Source of the DNA: Adiantum capillus-veneris
Taxonomy: Eukaryota; Streptophyta; Polypodiopsida; Polypodiales; Pteridaceae
Direction: 5' to 3'
NCBI GenBank assembly: GCA_014529385.2
Contig: CM043963.1
Coordinates: 69,964,912-70,028,911 of the forward strand
Length of the DNA: 64,000 nucleotides
In this document: piece by piece, positions 33,326 through 44,850 of the stretch
Layout: each line of letters opens with the position of its first letter
Position numbering within the stretch: the stretch's first letter is position 1
Notes under the pieces: model-generated
The model's input: the letters and a program-made list of their open reading frames with translations, nothing else
Databases searched by the model: none
Told to the model about the DNA's origin: nothing
Translations under genes and position numbers: made by a program

Positions 33326-35487
33326 AAGATCATATGGTTGTTGGAAGTTTTCCATTGACCCAGAAACCATCAAAATCTGTAGAAAAATTCTTCTATGAAG
33401 ATCATCGGGGACAAAAGCTTCAGTTGATCTCCACAAGTCAGAGTCAAAAACCGACAAATCCCATAGTGCTCAAGCAATTGGATGAGACCAAGCTCGCATA
33501 TGCATATCGAGATGCAAATGGCAATGACTCTTAGTAGGTTCATGACCTTGTAGAAGCTACGGATGCTAAACCTGAAGTCAAGGACTATTTGAGGATGATG
33601 CAAAGCCTCAAGCTGCCAGAACAGGTGACAAAAAATTCAAAACCAATGAGAGCTAAAGTCCAAAAGGCTACACAAAGGTCACCACCAAAATCTCCTCTGA
33701 AGAAACAGATTTTGCCAGACATTACAATGGACCTTTTAAGATCAAAGGCTACTCAAATGCAAGAGGACAATGCTCAACAATTGCAAAAAAGTGCGGTATC
33801 ACAGTCATACGAGTCAACATCAACAGAAGCAGGTGATCAAAGCAAAGAAGATGCAAATAAAGCTCAACCAAAGGACACTGCCACAACAAAAGCAATCAAT
33901 AAAGAAAGAAATCCTGAGAAGATCAAGTGCAACATTGTTGGAGAAAATGAAGAAAAGCTATCAAAAGAAGTAAAGCTAGATTTTCAGCTAGATAAGAACC
34001 TCATGTCCTTTCGCACTTGGAAAAGATGTGGTCAACCACAACTGGAATATGCTCCTGAATTTGTGAGCATATCAGGAAACAAATGAGCAGAATGTTGGGG
34101 AATCATCTCCACTACCATTGAAGTAGGTTCACAGATCATCATAGCTCAATTCCACGTTATCACAGCAAAGGATATGCCAGACGGTGTCATAATGGGAATG
34201 CCAATGGCCCAGAAGATGTTAGAGATACAGAATGAAAACAGGATGCAGTCATCAAAGACAACAAAGAATGAAGACCAAGATTGGTCACCCGCGAACGACA
34301 ACACAAGGTCCTCAAGCACTGTTAAACTGGAGACTTATATCAAAGCAGATCTTATTGAAGATGATTCATCTCCATCAATTAGAACTTCAAAAGAGCTTAA
34401 AGCAAATCAGACAATAGTAAGTGCAGATCAAACAGAGCAAAAAGCAACCACGAAAGCTATTCAGCAAAGAATGCCACCGAGACCAGAGGTAAAGAAGAAA
34501 AATCTTGCAAACAAAGATAAAGCTAAAGTGGAACTTCCACCGATTAGCACAAAAGGTGTGACAGCATATGCCTCTACATCAAAGAACCCTCATGGATTAG
34601 CTTCTTCAAGAAAGTCAGGCTTTCAAAACTTCAAGTCAATTGCTGACCCAACTAAAACCTCTAAGGAGACACCCAGAAAAGCAAAGGTATATCAGACAAA
34701 GTACTCAAGAAAGCAAAGGAAAGTCAAGCAAGTGTTTGTTCCGAGCAGTTTAGTCAAAGTCAATGATCCGGTTTGGATTAAGAACGAGAAATCAACATAG
34801 AAAGACAAACACATGAGATGGATAGCATCACAATGGAGCTTAAAGGAACAGGAGTACTATGGAGGTAACAGACAGATATGGGTGCCAAAACGACAGGTTA
34901 GAGTATATGAAGTAACTTCAAGTCCCTCCCAAGAAAGAAGGCCCACAAGGTATCAACCTCGACAATATCCTAGGATACCTAAGAAGCAGGTATACAACAG
35001 AACAACATTGAATGATGTTGAAGTCTACCATGGCTCACAAAAGGATACAAAACAAAGATGGATCTCAAAAAATGTTCTTCTTGGACAAGGATTCTACACA
35101 GGGTATACAAAGATTTGGCTACCAGCCAACCACAAGCCAACTGCAACTACACCAGACTTGCATGAAGATCTCAACATCTCAGCAGGGCCTAAAGCTCAAC
35201 AAAGTCAACAAAGGAGTTACAAAGGTCATCAAGAGGTTTGGATTCCTAAGTCTTCCAATGCTCCTAGTCAAAAGCCAGATGCCAAAAGTGAACAAAGGCC
35301 TCCAACAACATCAAAGACTTCTATCAACATGCCTAATTGGATAATCAAACAACCAATGGAGTCTTCACAGTCAAAGAAGGACAAACCAACCAACGCGAAT
35401 GCAGATTCAAAGATAATAAAACAGGTATGGCAAAAGATACAATCAATGCCAACCTGGTCCTTCACTAATCCTCTTATTGAGGATTGA
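33322..35487 (+). pseudogene. Element C C-terminal ORF: degenerate retropepsin and W-x-P-K repeats
   Basis: One frame of about 720 codons with stops at 33532-33534, 34084-34086 and 34798-34800. It opens with two last Y-x-D units (FFYEDHRGQKL, YAYRDANGN), then a basic disordered stretch. At 33970-34210 it aligns by eye with the second retropepsin of element A: LDFQLDKNLMSF against VDTGAKPNVFNY, later QFHVITAKDMPDGVIMGMP against QFHVVEDQHLNEAVILGVP. The catalytic DTG is DFQ, so it cannot be an active protease. From 34770 there are W repeats: PVWIKN, QIWVPKRQ, QRWISKN, KIWLPAN, EVWIPKS. Confidence 0.7.
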
Positions 35488-36502
35488 AGCTTGCTTTTAC
35501 CTGAAGAAATGTTTGTAGTAAGCTCAAGAATGTAAAAAGTCAAGTCGCCAAGGTGCAAAAGAACACTCTTTGGCATAGTCAGAGTCGGGCTGTTGAGCCA
35601 TAAAATGAGCAAAGCATCAATCCCAAATCTTCAAGTCATATTAAACTCTGTGCTAAGAGACTTAGTTATTAGGCTTATGCTCAAGCTGGAAGAGTTGAGC
35701 ATACCTAAGTCATGTCGCTCATGCTGGATGAGATGAGCATAAGAGTCAAAGTCTATTAACTTACAATTGGTGGAGTGTCGTAGAGTCCAACACTCACGCA
35801 CAGTACACAGTAAGATGAGAGCACATATCCTCCTCAACGAAAACCATTCTTAAAGGGGTGCCAGCTTGCAAATCCATGTCATATTCTTTTATAGCTACAC
35901 CATCTTTCTGGAGAACACCTCAAAATCCTTCTTGCACAGCATATTGTTCTCCATGCATTTCTGTGTATGCATAAATAGGATGTCCCATCATTGGACATAT
36001 GCATTAGACACTCTTTTGCTTCCACCTATGCACCTTGAGTGGACTACAACAGGCAAACCAATGTTCCATCATGCTACCCTTTTATATTTGCTGCCTTTTT
36101 TCCATATCTATCAGCAAATAATCCCTTCAATACTTTATTAATATTTCCCATGCTAATAAGTACTCCAGTAATGCGCTTATCCCAAAGGCACTTTTTTCCC
36201 ACTGGGTTTTTTCCCTTTGGTCATCTAGGTATTAGACCCCAATTTAAAACCTCCTCATTCTACTTCCCTTGTAAATACTTTTCATAAATAAACAGCAACC
36301 TCATCATGATGCTATTACAACGGACAAATGCAACATCACCTCTCAAAATCGACTATTCAGACCAATGAAGATGCTGCAGCAAATTGAACCTCATCAACAA
36401 ATCCAACGACAAAATGAAGATCAGCCCATCAATAACCAATCAAAACCTTCCATAGCCTCCAAGGACACTTTTTCAACAGTGCCCGAGGAGGGGCACTAAA
36501 AT
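35488..36502 (+). other. Element C 3' untranslated region with a short inverted repeat
   Basis: No supported ORF. CTTATGCTCA (35674-35683) and TGAGCATAAG (35734-35743) are a perfect inverted pair, with further GCTCAAGCTGG/TTGAGC pairing between them; this could fold in RNA. Confidence 0.55.
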
Positions 36503-36515
36503 AGGAAGGGGGAAA
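36503..36515 (+). other. Element C polypurine tract
   Basis: AGGAAGGGGGAAA lies directly before the 3' LTR start TGTTAACTG. Confidence 0.93.
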
Positions 36516-37563
36516 TGTTAACTGAGTCAATGTCAATTAGCAGAAGCTGCTAAAGACCAAAGACGTACGGATGCACATCGAAGATCAAAGTGAAGAAGCA
36601 GAAAAGATTGGAGTCACACATTTATCACACGTTTTTCCAAAATGGTAACGTATTGTAAATTCCCGATTTATTTCAAGCCATTGTAATATTTTAATGTGTT
36701 ATGGACTCAATGGAAGTTCCAAGTTGTAAAGAACAGGTTAGTTAATTGTGCCTAGGTTGCAGATACAATAAGTGTGGAGCCTTAAAGGTCTTGGGGGCCG
36801 GACATTACACATTTTAGACCTTGGCTAAGGTATAAAGGCTAACTTTGTAAAGATTTTATTAAGTTTTTGGATAAGAAATACACAGCGTGAGCTAACAGCG
36901 CTCACTTCTCTCCTTCTCGCGCTTCTTACTCCCTCCCCGGTTGTCACATTGCGAATGCGTTTGTTGCATTGCAACCGCAGGTAAGAGCTCTACGCATTGA
37001 CGTAATCCATTCACAGTATTTCGTAGCTTTTGGGATTGCCGACCCAAGGCCTAATTTCATCATAACTAGGAATTTACATGTTCAAATAAAAAACTAAGCA
37101 TAGGCGGGGTATTGGGACATCATTGCTAAGCATTTAGATGCATTCTGGGTTGAAAACGACTAGGTCAAAAATCCACTGCTGTTAATAATCGTGATTTTGA
37201 AACTTGACCTAAAGTGGGATTTGAGGCTATAGGCAAAATCCACTGCTGTTAATAATCGTGATTTTTGAACTTGACCTAAGGTGGGATTTGAGGCTATAGG
37301 CATGTGTGCTTAGGTCTTGTAAACTTGTCCTAGAAGTTTCGTTACGTTTGGATGTCATTTGATGCTGTAACGGATGTGATTTGCTTGCCGATGAGCGATT
37401 GGCTTCTGGTGATTTCAGTCACTTGAGTGTAGCCTGAGTTAGATGCGAGTTGTTAGTTGTTTTCCAAGAGATTGACAACCTCTTGTAGCCTCTATGCACT
37501 AGTCGAGTCAACTTCGTCCCATGGTTTGACAAATTAATCGTAGTTCTCGCTAAGACTACAATA
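36516..37563 (+). repeat. Element C 3' LTR, right end truncated
   Basis: Matches the 5' LTR from TGTTAACTGAG through CTCGCTAAGACTACAATAG, then loses homology about 35 bp before the expected CA end. TATA box at 36831-36837. A 68-bp segment with the AATAATCGTGATT half-palindrome is duplicated in tandem (37167-37234 and 37235-37302), absent from the 5' LTR. Confidence 0.92.
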
Positions 37564-37595
37564 GGGTCCATAACACCTAGTGTGCATGCATTTAG

Positions 37596-38128
37596 TGTTA
37601 TGGGCCCTAGTGTTTAAGTCCTTGACTTGTTACCTTCTCGTATCAGTAAACAACCCCATCATAACTAGTGTTCAAGGTTGAGAACCTAAATTATACATGA
37701 AGCTCCAACTAAGCAATGAATGCTTACTAATTGGATTGCTTGGTGCTAACATACGCACTTTGCATATCTTTTAGCACAAGATTACACTTTGTAATCTCCC
37801 TAATATGCATATCCCCTTGGATACTGACAGTACTAGGGTGTGTTTCCCCAAGGTTTACAGACAGTCTTCCAAAACGACTGGTAAACGAGGATCACAATGT
37901 CATACTATATTGTTGAGGAATCAACAATGACATGCATAATCATCTTGGTTAATTTGAAAGATCCACAAGCACCCAAACCAACCCATGACCTCTATTGGTG
38001 ATTGGTAGATCCAAAGTAATTTCATAGAGATTTTGCACATAGAGTGCAAAATGCTTCATAAGCAACGAATGTGATGAATATGCATGCCACTTTAAATCAA
38101 TCTTTGCTAAACACTAGGGCCCATAACA
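37596..38128. mobile_element. 533-bp element with 21-bp perfect terminal inverted repeats
   Basis: The left end 37596-37616 (TGTTATGGGCCCTAGTGTTT...) is the exact reverse complement of 38108-38128. On both sides the 20-bp string CCTAGTGTGCATGCATTTAG follows or precedes it (37576-37595 and 38129-38148). The match even extends outward on the left into CCATAACA (37568-37575), as if another element end stood there. No ORF. TG...CA ends suggest an LTR-like unit; the long flanking repeat does not fit a 5-bp duplication. Confidence 0.75.
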
Positions 38129-38148
38129 CCTAGTGTGCATGCATTTAG

Positions 38149-39873
38149 CAAAAACAGATCCGAGCATGCATATACATGATCATACTTGCCAATGCTTATG
38201 GAAAATGTTATGCTCCTACCACACATTAAAGAGGAGTGTAAGTAGTTCTGAAAGAAACTAAACACTTTCTACTGCAATCATTTGCAAGCTTTAGTGAAAT
38301 GTGTGAACCATAATAGAAGGTGAAACATTAATCACTTCTAGGTACAAACAATGGAACTTTTTCCTTAACAACTCATAGACTTGTGATAAGCATAAACAAC
38401 CATCCGTTAATGTTGTTTAGCAGCACTTGTAACCTTAACAAGTTGTTCTGTGTATCCGACAATTTTTTGCCACTAAAATTGTTCCTGATACGACATGCTA
38501 AAAATGGTTCAGAAAACGGATTTGACCAGCACCTAGGGACTTCGCCGTGACACATAATTGATATGATAGGCGTCAGTGTCAATCCCAGAGACTCATATTC
38601 TCCACATGTGGAATATGTCTCATGTAAGGATGTCTACAAAAAGAACATCCTTCAAGTACGAGATGTACTTGTGTGTGGAGGTAACTGCAAACACTCTACG
38701 ACGTGAGTGAGAGGGACCCTCATTATCCTTACTCCGCTGTGGCCAAACCAAACTCCTTGAGTTCTTAGACCATGTTGTATTCCATGTGACAACATGTGCC
38801 AAATCAAACCCTACAAGTGGGTCTATAACTACGTAATGCAGAAACTTATTTTGGACACTACAACACAAATTTCTTGGCTCTTACATGACCTTGTCATCTC
38901 TCTTAAGAGCAAAAAATGGATGAAAAGATAGAAGCTTATGCATCCTACTTGGAAAAGTTTTTATAAAAAACAAAAATCAGATGCGTACGTGGAGGTCGAA
39001 CATAGTGTTCACTTATTTGTAGTGAAAGGTCTTGCCCAAATTTCCCGCCTGTAAAGGCTTAGGAATACTAATTGAAATTTAGTGAAATGCAAGTAGTATT
39101 GCACATGTAACCTTGGCTGTTGCCTTTGCAATCCAAACCCCTTGGTTAAAATCAACACTGTCAAACCCCTTGGTTAGACTTTAGTAGGAAACTACTCAAC
39201 TAGCAGTCGGCCTTTGGCCTATAGTTGTGACCCCCCTTGAGTTTGCCCTTGTTACTTTGGAAACTTAAAATTGACCAGTACCCTTTGGCAGTTGGTGAAC
39301 TTCTTTCCTTGAAAGCACAATTGTGAAGGTTCCAAGAATTGACCATCAACACTTAGTAAGTGATTTAGTAATCACGAGCTGGGTCTTATCCCAAAACTGT
39401 ACTCGTATAGACACTCTTAGTGCTATAAATAAAATAGGAAATCCACTCAAGTTGGAATCATATTCACAACTGGATCTTCTCTAAACCTGAAAATCCATAA
39501 TCTTGGGGTTTTGTGAATAGCTGTGCTATTTGCAATGCTTGCTTTATCTATACACGTTGGTAGAAATAAGCATTTCTGAGTTTGAAACTTTCAAAAACTC
39601 AACTTGATCTTCACACTCCAAGTGTGTAGTGCTAAAATAATACCCAAAAGATTAGTAAATGCAAGACTCTTTCTTGTTCATTAAAATCGATGGGTATTAA
39701 TCTGAATAGAATTGTTCTTTCTTGAAAGCTATCACTGATGGATTACAAACAGATGGCTCTAATCCATTCCAAAATAGGTGGCAATAGATGGCACTTAGCC
39801 CTTCCTGTTATCATATTGACATAGAAATATTTCAGTAAAATCATGACTAGTTTTACCTTTCCCACAAAGAATT

Positions 39874-39912
<39 letters not shown>

Positions 39913-40718
39913 CTGGGTTGAGGAAAACCCCTTATTCTAATGTGTTTTATGCCCCTTGCATATGCTCCAGTGCAGACCATGTCTGTGTCATAGCTTGTCC
40001 TATAAGCGTATAACAGTGGGCTTGTACAACTCTCTCGTAGAGAGAGGTAACATAAGTCCCCTCTTGACCCACCCACATTGGATGTGGTCATGACTATACC
40101 AGGGTGAATTAAGTATGGCACATTTTTAAGTGACTTATATATGGAATTTTGTCCATAGATAAACATAAATAAAAAAATGTTTTGAGACATCAATCACTTA
40201 CCTTGTCCTTGACAGAGTAGTTAGTGTTATAGCAGGCGCGTAAATAGTAATGAGATGGAATTATGTCAATCTCACTAACATGCCATGCACACTCAGGTGT
40301 AAGTCCTTGGCAAAATTGAGGGCCCTACAAATTGAGCCGATACCAGAAGTGCCTTGCACAATCGGGCATGGATACATCACAATCTGCCATTCTCATACAT
40401 AAATTGTGAGCTTAAATCCTCACGTTTCTGAATGCCCAACTGTGTGCCACTGTTGTTGATTTGAAATCAACGATAGATCTTGGCATGGGTTAGAAGCCTT
40501 GCTTCTCATAAATGTTGTCAAAGCACTTTGCTTTGTACAATAGGCAATCTTTGCCAACTTAAAATTTAATATAGAAAAACAAGAAAACTTGAAATTGTCT
40601 AACCTAGCTATTCTGCTATGGCCAATTTTCTTGAGTTTTCAAAATAAAAACTCGCTTGAATTTGGCTCATAGCCATATTTTCTACTGAGTGAGTTAGCGT
40701 TGTCACGCATTTTTTGGA
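38149..40718. other. Intergenic stretch, no gene recognised
   Basis: About 2.5 kb with only short ORFs of no recognisable content. A TATA-like GCTATAAATAAAATAGG at 39422-39438 could belong to a decayed LTR, but I found no partner repeat. Confidence 0.4.
39876..39909 (+). repeat. (GA)n microsatellite
   Basis: About 17 GA units. Confidence 0.97.
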
Positions 40719-41891
40719 TGAGCACAAAGTCACCAGATCATGCCAAAAAGCTTGCTAACTAGCCTCATGTATATATGTGTACATAGTGCTTCAAGTCGTG
40801 GGAGTGAAATTCATGTACAAACGTTTAGTTTTACTAGGATTTTGTACAGATGTCTTGGGTTGTTTGAGTCCCCAAAACATGGTTCTCAATATGTATTTTT
40901 AGCCATGCTTTGTAGCTTGTCAATCGGACTTGTACATCCTAAGTTATGTGAATCCGAAGTGGGCGGCCTCGACTTAGAAAGTGATTGCAAATGCATGCAA
41001 CAAAGGAACTAGGACAACTTGATGATTTGAATTAGAAATGTTGAGATTTGAAATTTCTGAAAGTAGCCGAGGGGATGGGCTCCGAGTCGTGCTTTAAAGC
41101 GTCGCATTTGGTGAAGCAGGGCACTATGCTCCTAAAAGTTAGTCCTGAGAAAAGGTTGGGCTGGAAAATTTGTGTGGGATGTGAAGGAAATGGGAAGAAG
41201 GAGGAGGAAATTTCCATGTGGCACTGGGAATTATCTCACATGGGAAGGGGTGAGGAGAAAACGGGGGGTATATAGGGCAAGTTGGGAGCCCATTGTATTT
41301 GTATCACTTGAGAGGAGATTAGCTTGTTGGGCTCGTGGACTCTTGAGAGATGGCACCGCATTTGTTGAGTTTACATGGGCTACCCAAGCGCCTCCCCTTC
41401 AATTTTGGTCCCCCGAACAAATGCCCACCGTTTCCCTTGAGCACAAAGGCACCGACTTGCTCCAGGTCTTTACCAAAAAAGGCTCAAAATGAAACAATAA
41501 AATAAAGACCCCAAGAGGCCATGTTGGTTGAGGAGAGAGAAAAGAAAGATTTGATTAAAGAGGATAAGAGGAGTTCCTTTTTAATTGTTGCAACACCTGC
41601 AAACTTTCGAGAGAGCTCATTTTTGAGCAAGAGAGAGTACACCCCCGACTTCAAGTGGCCATATCTCTCTCATCTTTTAGCTGTTTTTAGCCTATGGATG
41701 CTCTACAGACATCTACTCAAGACAAGTTACATCTTTATGTCTTTGGTTTCTCCTAATTAGAAGTGTGCTTCATGCTAGAAGGGTTCTTCATAAATCTATA
41801 CAGGTGCTTATCGCAAGTGGTTTCTACGGTGTAATCCAACGGTGTGACTCGTGCAAGGCTATAGAGGCACTCGTTTTCCTTGTTGTTTGCA
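40719..41891 (+). repeat. Element B 5' LTR
   Basis: Begins near TGAGCACAAAGTCACC and shares nearly all its length with 44851-46059, including TATA box TATATAG (41269-41275). The exact left end may lie further upstream. Confidence 0.8.
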
Positions 41892-41905
41892 TGCTAAAAT
41901 CATTT

Positions 41906-41925
41906 TGGTGCCCCCACCCGAGAAT
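41906..41925 (+). other. Element B primer-binding site candidate
   Basis: TGGTGCCCCCACCCGAGAAT has the form of a tRNA 3'-end complement: TGG, acceptor stem, then a T-arm-like CCCGAGAATC. The tRNA was not identified. Confidence 0.7.
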
Positions 41926-42212
41926 CAAGTGCTCATGTGCTTCAATTCTTGTGAAATATGTCTATTCTACAGGCAGAGAATGTAAAGGGGGTGTGGGGTC
42001 CTTATGGACAACCGCCTATGTATGTGCACATTGTGGACAACCCTTGAGGCGGTCGTGTAATTGAATTGCAGCCTTTGGAGGGTCATGAGGTTTTGTGAAT
42101 CCAACCAGTGGGGCTAGGTTACCCACTGTGAGGTGGATTAGGTACTCGAGCGATCCATCAACATCCCTTGAACTTACGACGTCACATGTAAGTGTTTTTG
42201 TGGCAATCGAAC

Positions 42213-43120
42213 ATGGCAGACGAGTTTCCACAGTTTCATGGATTGCCTAATGGGAATGCACGGATTTTATTAAGAAATTGGAAATTAATTGCTTACTGCA
42301 AAATATACTAGATCAAGCTATATTATCGCGGTTGCTGCAATACAGTTTACAGGAGGAGGCAAAAGTTTGATTACAAAATGATGAAGAGGTAGTACAGGCA
42401 CAAACTCCAGGGGTGGTATTGGATTACAATTGTGTGAAGCAAGCTTTTTTGGCACCGTACAGATCCATTGAAGTACCTGATGAAGTTTGGCATGAAATCT
42501 GGGGTACACTTAGAAGGCTAATTAAAGTGTTGATGATTTTGTCATGCAGTTCACTTGTTTATGGGATAAATGGGTTCGAGCTTTGGGAAATGAAATCTCT
42601 CCAGCCATGTTAAAAAAGGACCATTTTGTGGCAAACTTAAAGGAAAGTCTGAAGTTCAAAGTCGAGCTGAAAAGTCCCGCTACCTTTGAGGAAGCACCCA
42701 TTATCACACCAGGGAAAAAGAATGGAAAGCTCAAAGACTCAATGAGTATGGGAAATTGGTCCATGTGGAAGGTAATGGTGGCCAAAATGAGGGAAATCAG
42801 GCAGAGGTTGAAGCCCACCAACCTTCTCAAAGGGTTGCAAACACTGAACAGTTACAACAGAATATGCAAGACATGATGACCATGATGCAAGAATTACGGC
42901 TCAATGTTCTTGGAGATGATCATGGTCGTGGTTGTGGCAGAGGAATGGCCCAGCCATATGAATCTCAGCCTAATGCTAATGCAGGTCGTGTACAAGGTGT
43001 TTAAGCCACAAAGGAGGTTCATCCCTATCTTTTATAATTGTGGTGAACTTGGTCATATCAGCACTTATTGTCCAAAGCCAACAAGGATGGGAGGTGATAC
43101 GTTTCCACTTCCTCAGTAGA
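42213..43120 (+). pseudogene. Element B gag with degenerate zinc knuckle
   Basis: ATG 42213 starts MADEFPQFHGLPNGNARILL, a gag-like opening. The body at 42544-43003 (two frames) includes VMQFTCLWDKWVRALG, KDHFVANLKESLKF and a Q/M-rich QQNMQDMMTMMQELRL. The knuckle reads FYNCGELGHISTYC near 43035; its first cysteine is replaced by phenylalanine. Multiple shifts and stops. Confidence 0.8.
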
Positions 43121-43327
43121 TTCCTAACAGGGCTAATGATTATACAATGGATATACGAGCAGATCAAGGTGATAGGAAAATCAGGCCTCAACCTCTGGTG
43201 GTCATGTGAATATTGTGCGAGTTGAAAAGAAAGAAGCAGATATGATGCCCATAGGCAAAAGAGAGAGGGAAGGCTATGCTGCTCTAGGTCCCAGTAAGAA
43301 GAAAGGGAAAGAGAAGAGGGTGAACAT

Positions 43328-44060
43328 GTGAAAGTTAAGAGGAAGAGAAGACCTTGTAGACTGTTTGAAGTAGCAGATTTACCTTTGGGAGAAGACCAAA
43401 CAACATACTATTTAAAGGAAGACCTGATTGGGAGGAAAGTAGATTTCACTTTTGGACAGTTGATGAATATGGTGCCCAAACATAAGAGGCACTGGAAGTC
43501 AGTAGTGTATCCACAGAAAGAGCCAAAGCATGGACAAGTCAGAGAGTTGAATGTGGAAGAGTTACCCAACATTTTTCATGTGGTGAACGCATGGCACAAA
43601 GGTGTGGGCATGGGAGAGGCCTACATTGATGCTCAAGTTTGTGCGATCACACAGTCATGTGTCGAGAGACTCGATCTCCTTACATGCGGAAGCTCTGGGT
43701 TTAGGATTTGACTAGCAAACCATACCAAAGTGAAGTGTTTGGGGCTGATTAAGATTGAATGTGGAGGTTATATTAACTTTCATGTTATGCCAACTGGCTT
43801 GGGAGCTTTTTCTCTCATGTTGGGGCGACCTTGGTTGAGAGCGGTTGGTGTTGTGCAAGATTGGGGCAAGGGCACAATCTGTGTGTATGGCAAGAAGGGT
43901 GAAAAGAGGGTGTTTGATATGACTACCAAGCAACCTTTGGCACTAGAAGATATGATAAAAATTGATGAATCCGAAGTCAACAGTGAAGACAGTTCTAAAG
44001 ATTCAGAAAGTATCACTACTTCTAGTTCCAGTGATGAGGGTGAAGTATCATTCTTGCTGT
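43328..44060 (+). pseudogene. Element B protease region
   Basis: Preceded by a KMPR-type spacer (FEVADLPLGEDQTTYYLKED, LMNMVPKHKRHW). The retropepsin is visible as EAYIDAQVCAITQSCVERL, where residues after the catalytic Asp (normally D-S/T-G-A) are missing, and then FHVMPTGLGAFSLMLGRPWLRAVGVVQDW, the standard C-terminal half. Inactive as read. Confidence 0.82.
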
Positions 44061-44850
44061 TGGACAAGGAGAAGAGAGAAATTAGTGAAGTATTGCAAGT
44101 GTCAGGGGATACAAATTCTTTGAGCTATTTAGAGAACCTTGAGGAGCTGATGCATCCTAAACAGGAATTTCCAGTGAAGAAGGGGTTGATTCAAAACATG
44201 TTGAGTATTGATTTGACACAAGGAGAAAGAAAAGAGTACTCAACAATGTTGGACAAGTTCCCAAATCTTTCCATCACTTCATATCAAGAAATAAGGGGTT
44301 TTGTTGGAGACCCTGTGAAGATTGAACTAGTTGAAGGGGCCAAACCAATAAGACAAAAATTAACAAGGATGGGTAAGGAGCAAATGAATGCTTGAAAGGA
44401 AGAAGTGGATAAACTTTTGGATGCAGGGTTCATTATGCCAATTGATAATGTTGAATGGGTGAGCCCTGTAGTGGTAACTCTAAAGAAAGATGGGTGTTGG
44501 AGAGTTTGTGTTGATTATAAGCCATTAAATGCATTGACCAAGAAAGATCCTTATCCCTTACCTTTCATTGATCAAATTTTGGATGCAATGGCTGGCTTTG
44601 AAAGATACAGTGTCTATGATGGCTATTCAAGGTATTTCCAACTTATCCTTGCTCTTGAAGACCGGAAAAAGACTACTTCTATCACTCCATGGGGTTGTTT
44701 CTGCGTGTGGCTGCCTTCCTTTTGGGTTGACAAATGGACCTGGAGCTTTTGAAAGAAAAGTGGATTGGGTCCTCACCCTTTTTCTTGGGAAGTTTGTCAA
44801 AGGGTTCATAGATGATTGGGGTTGGCAAGCTATGTCAGGTGATTTTTAGA
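44061..44850 (+). pseudogene. Element B RT, truncated after the catalytic box
   Basis: The frame from 43730 goes on through a TGA (44393-44395) into KEEVDKLLDAGFIMPI, EWVSPVVVTLKKDGCWRVCVDYKPLNAL and PYPLPFIDQILD. The palm reads YSVYDGYSRYFQ. A frame change near 44690 leads to CLPFGLTNGPGAFER and GFIDDWG (the catalytic pair, F-I-D-D). The 3' LTR starts 24 bases later. Confidence 0.9.

Larger units (their letters stand above)
27431..37563 (+). mobile_element. LTR retrotransposon C, no RT or integrase, about 10.1 kb
   Basis: Two LTRs (27431-28911 and 36516-37563) flank a PBS (28914-28931), a 2.6-kb palindrome-bearing leader, about 3.9 kb of coding sequence and a polypurine tract (36503-36515). 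The proteins have a zinc knuckle, Y-x-D-x-x-G repeats, a catalytically altered retropepsin-like domain and W-x-P-K repeats. No RT, RNase H or integrase motif is found, so it is non-autonomous and would need enzymes from elsewhere; element A is the obvious candidate because of shared domains. The 3' LTR lacks about the last 35 bp. Confidence 0.88.

Noticed and set aside
38620-38868. Minus-strand 82-codon ORF
   Set aside because: No motif, no neighbours in frame, composition like the surroundings; treated as chance.
41765-42060. tRNA gene at the TGGTGCCCCCACCCG string
   Set aside because: Only the tRNA 3'-end complement is present; no anticodon arm or D arm, so it is a primer-binding site candidate.
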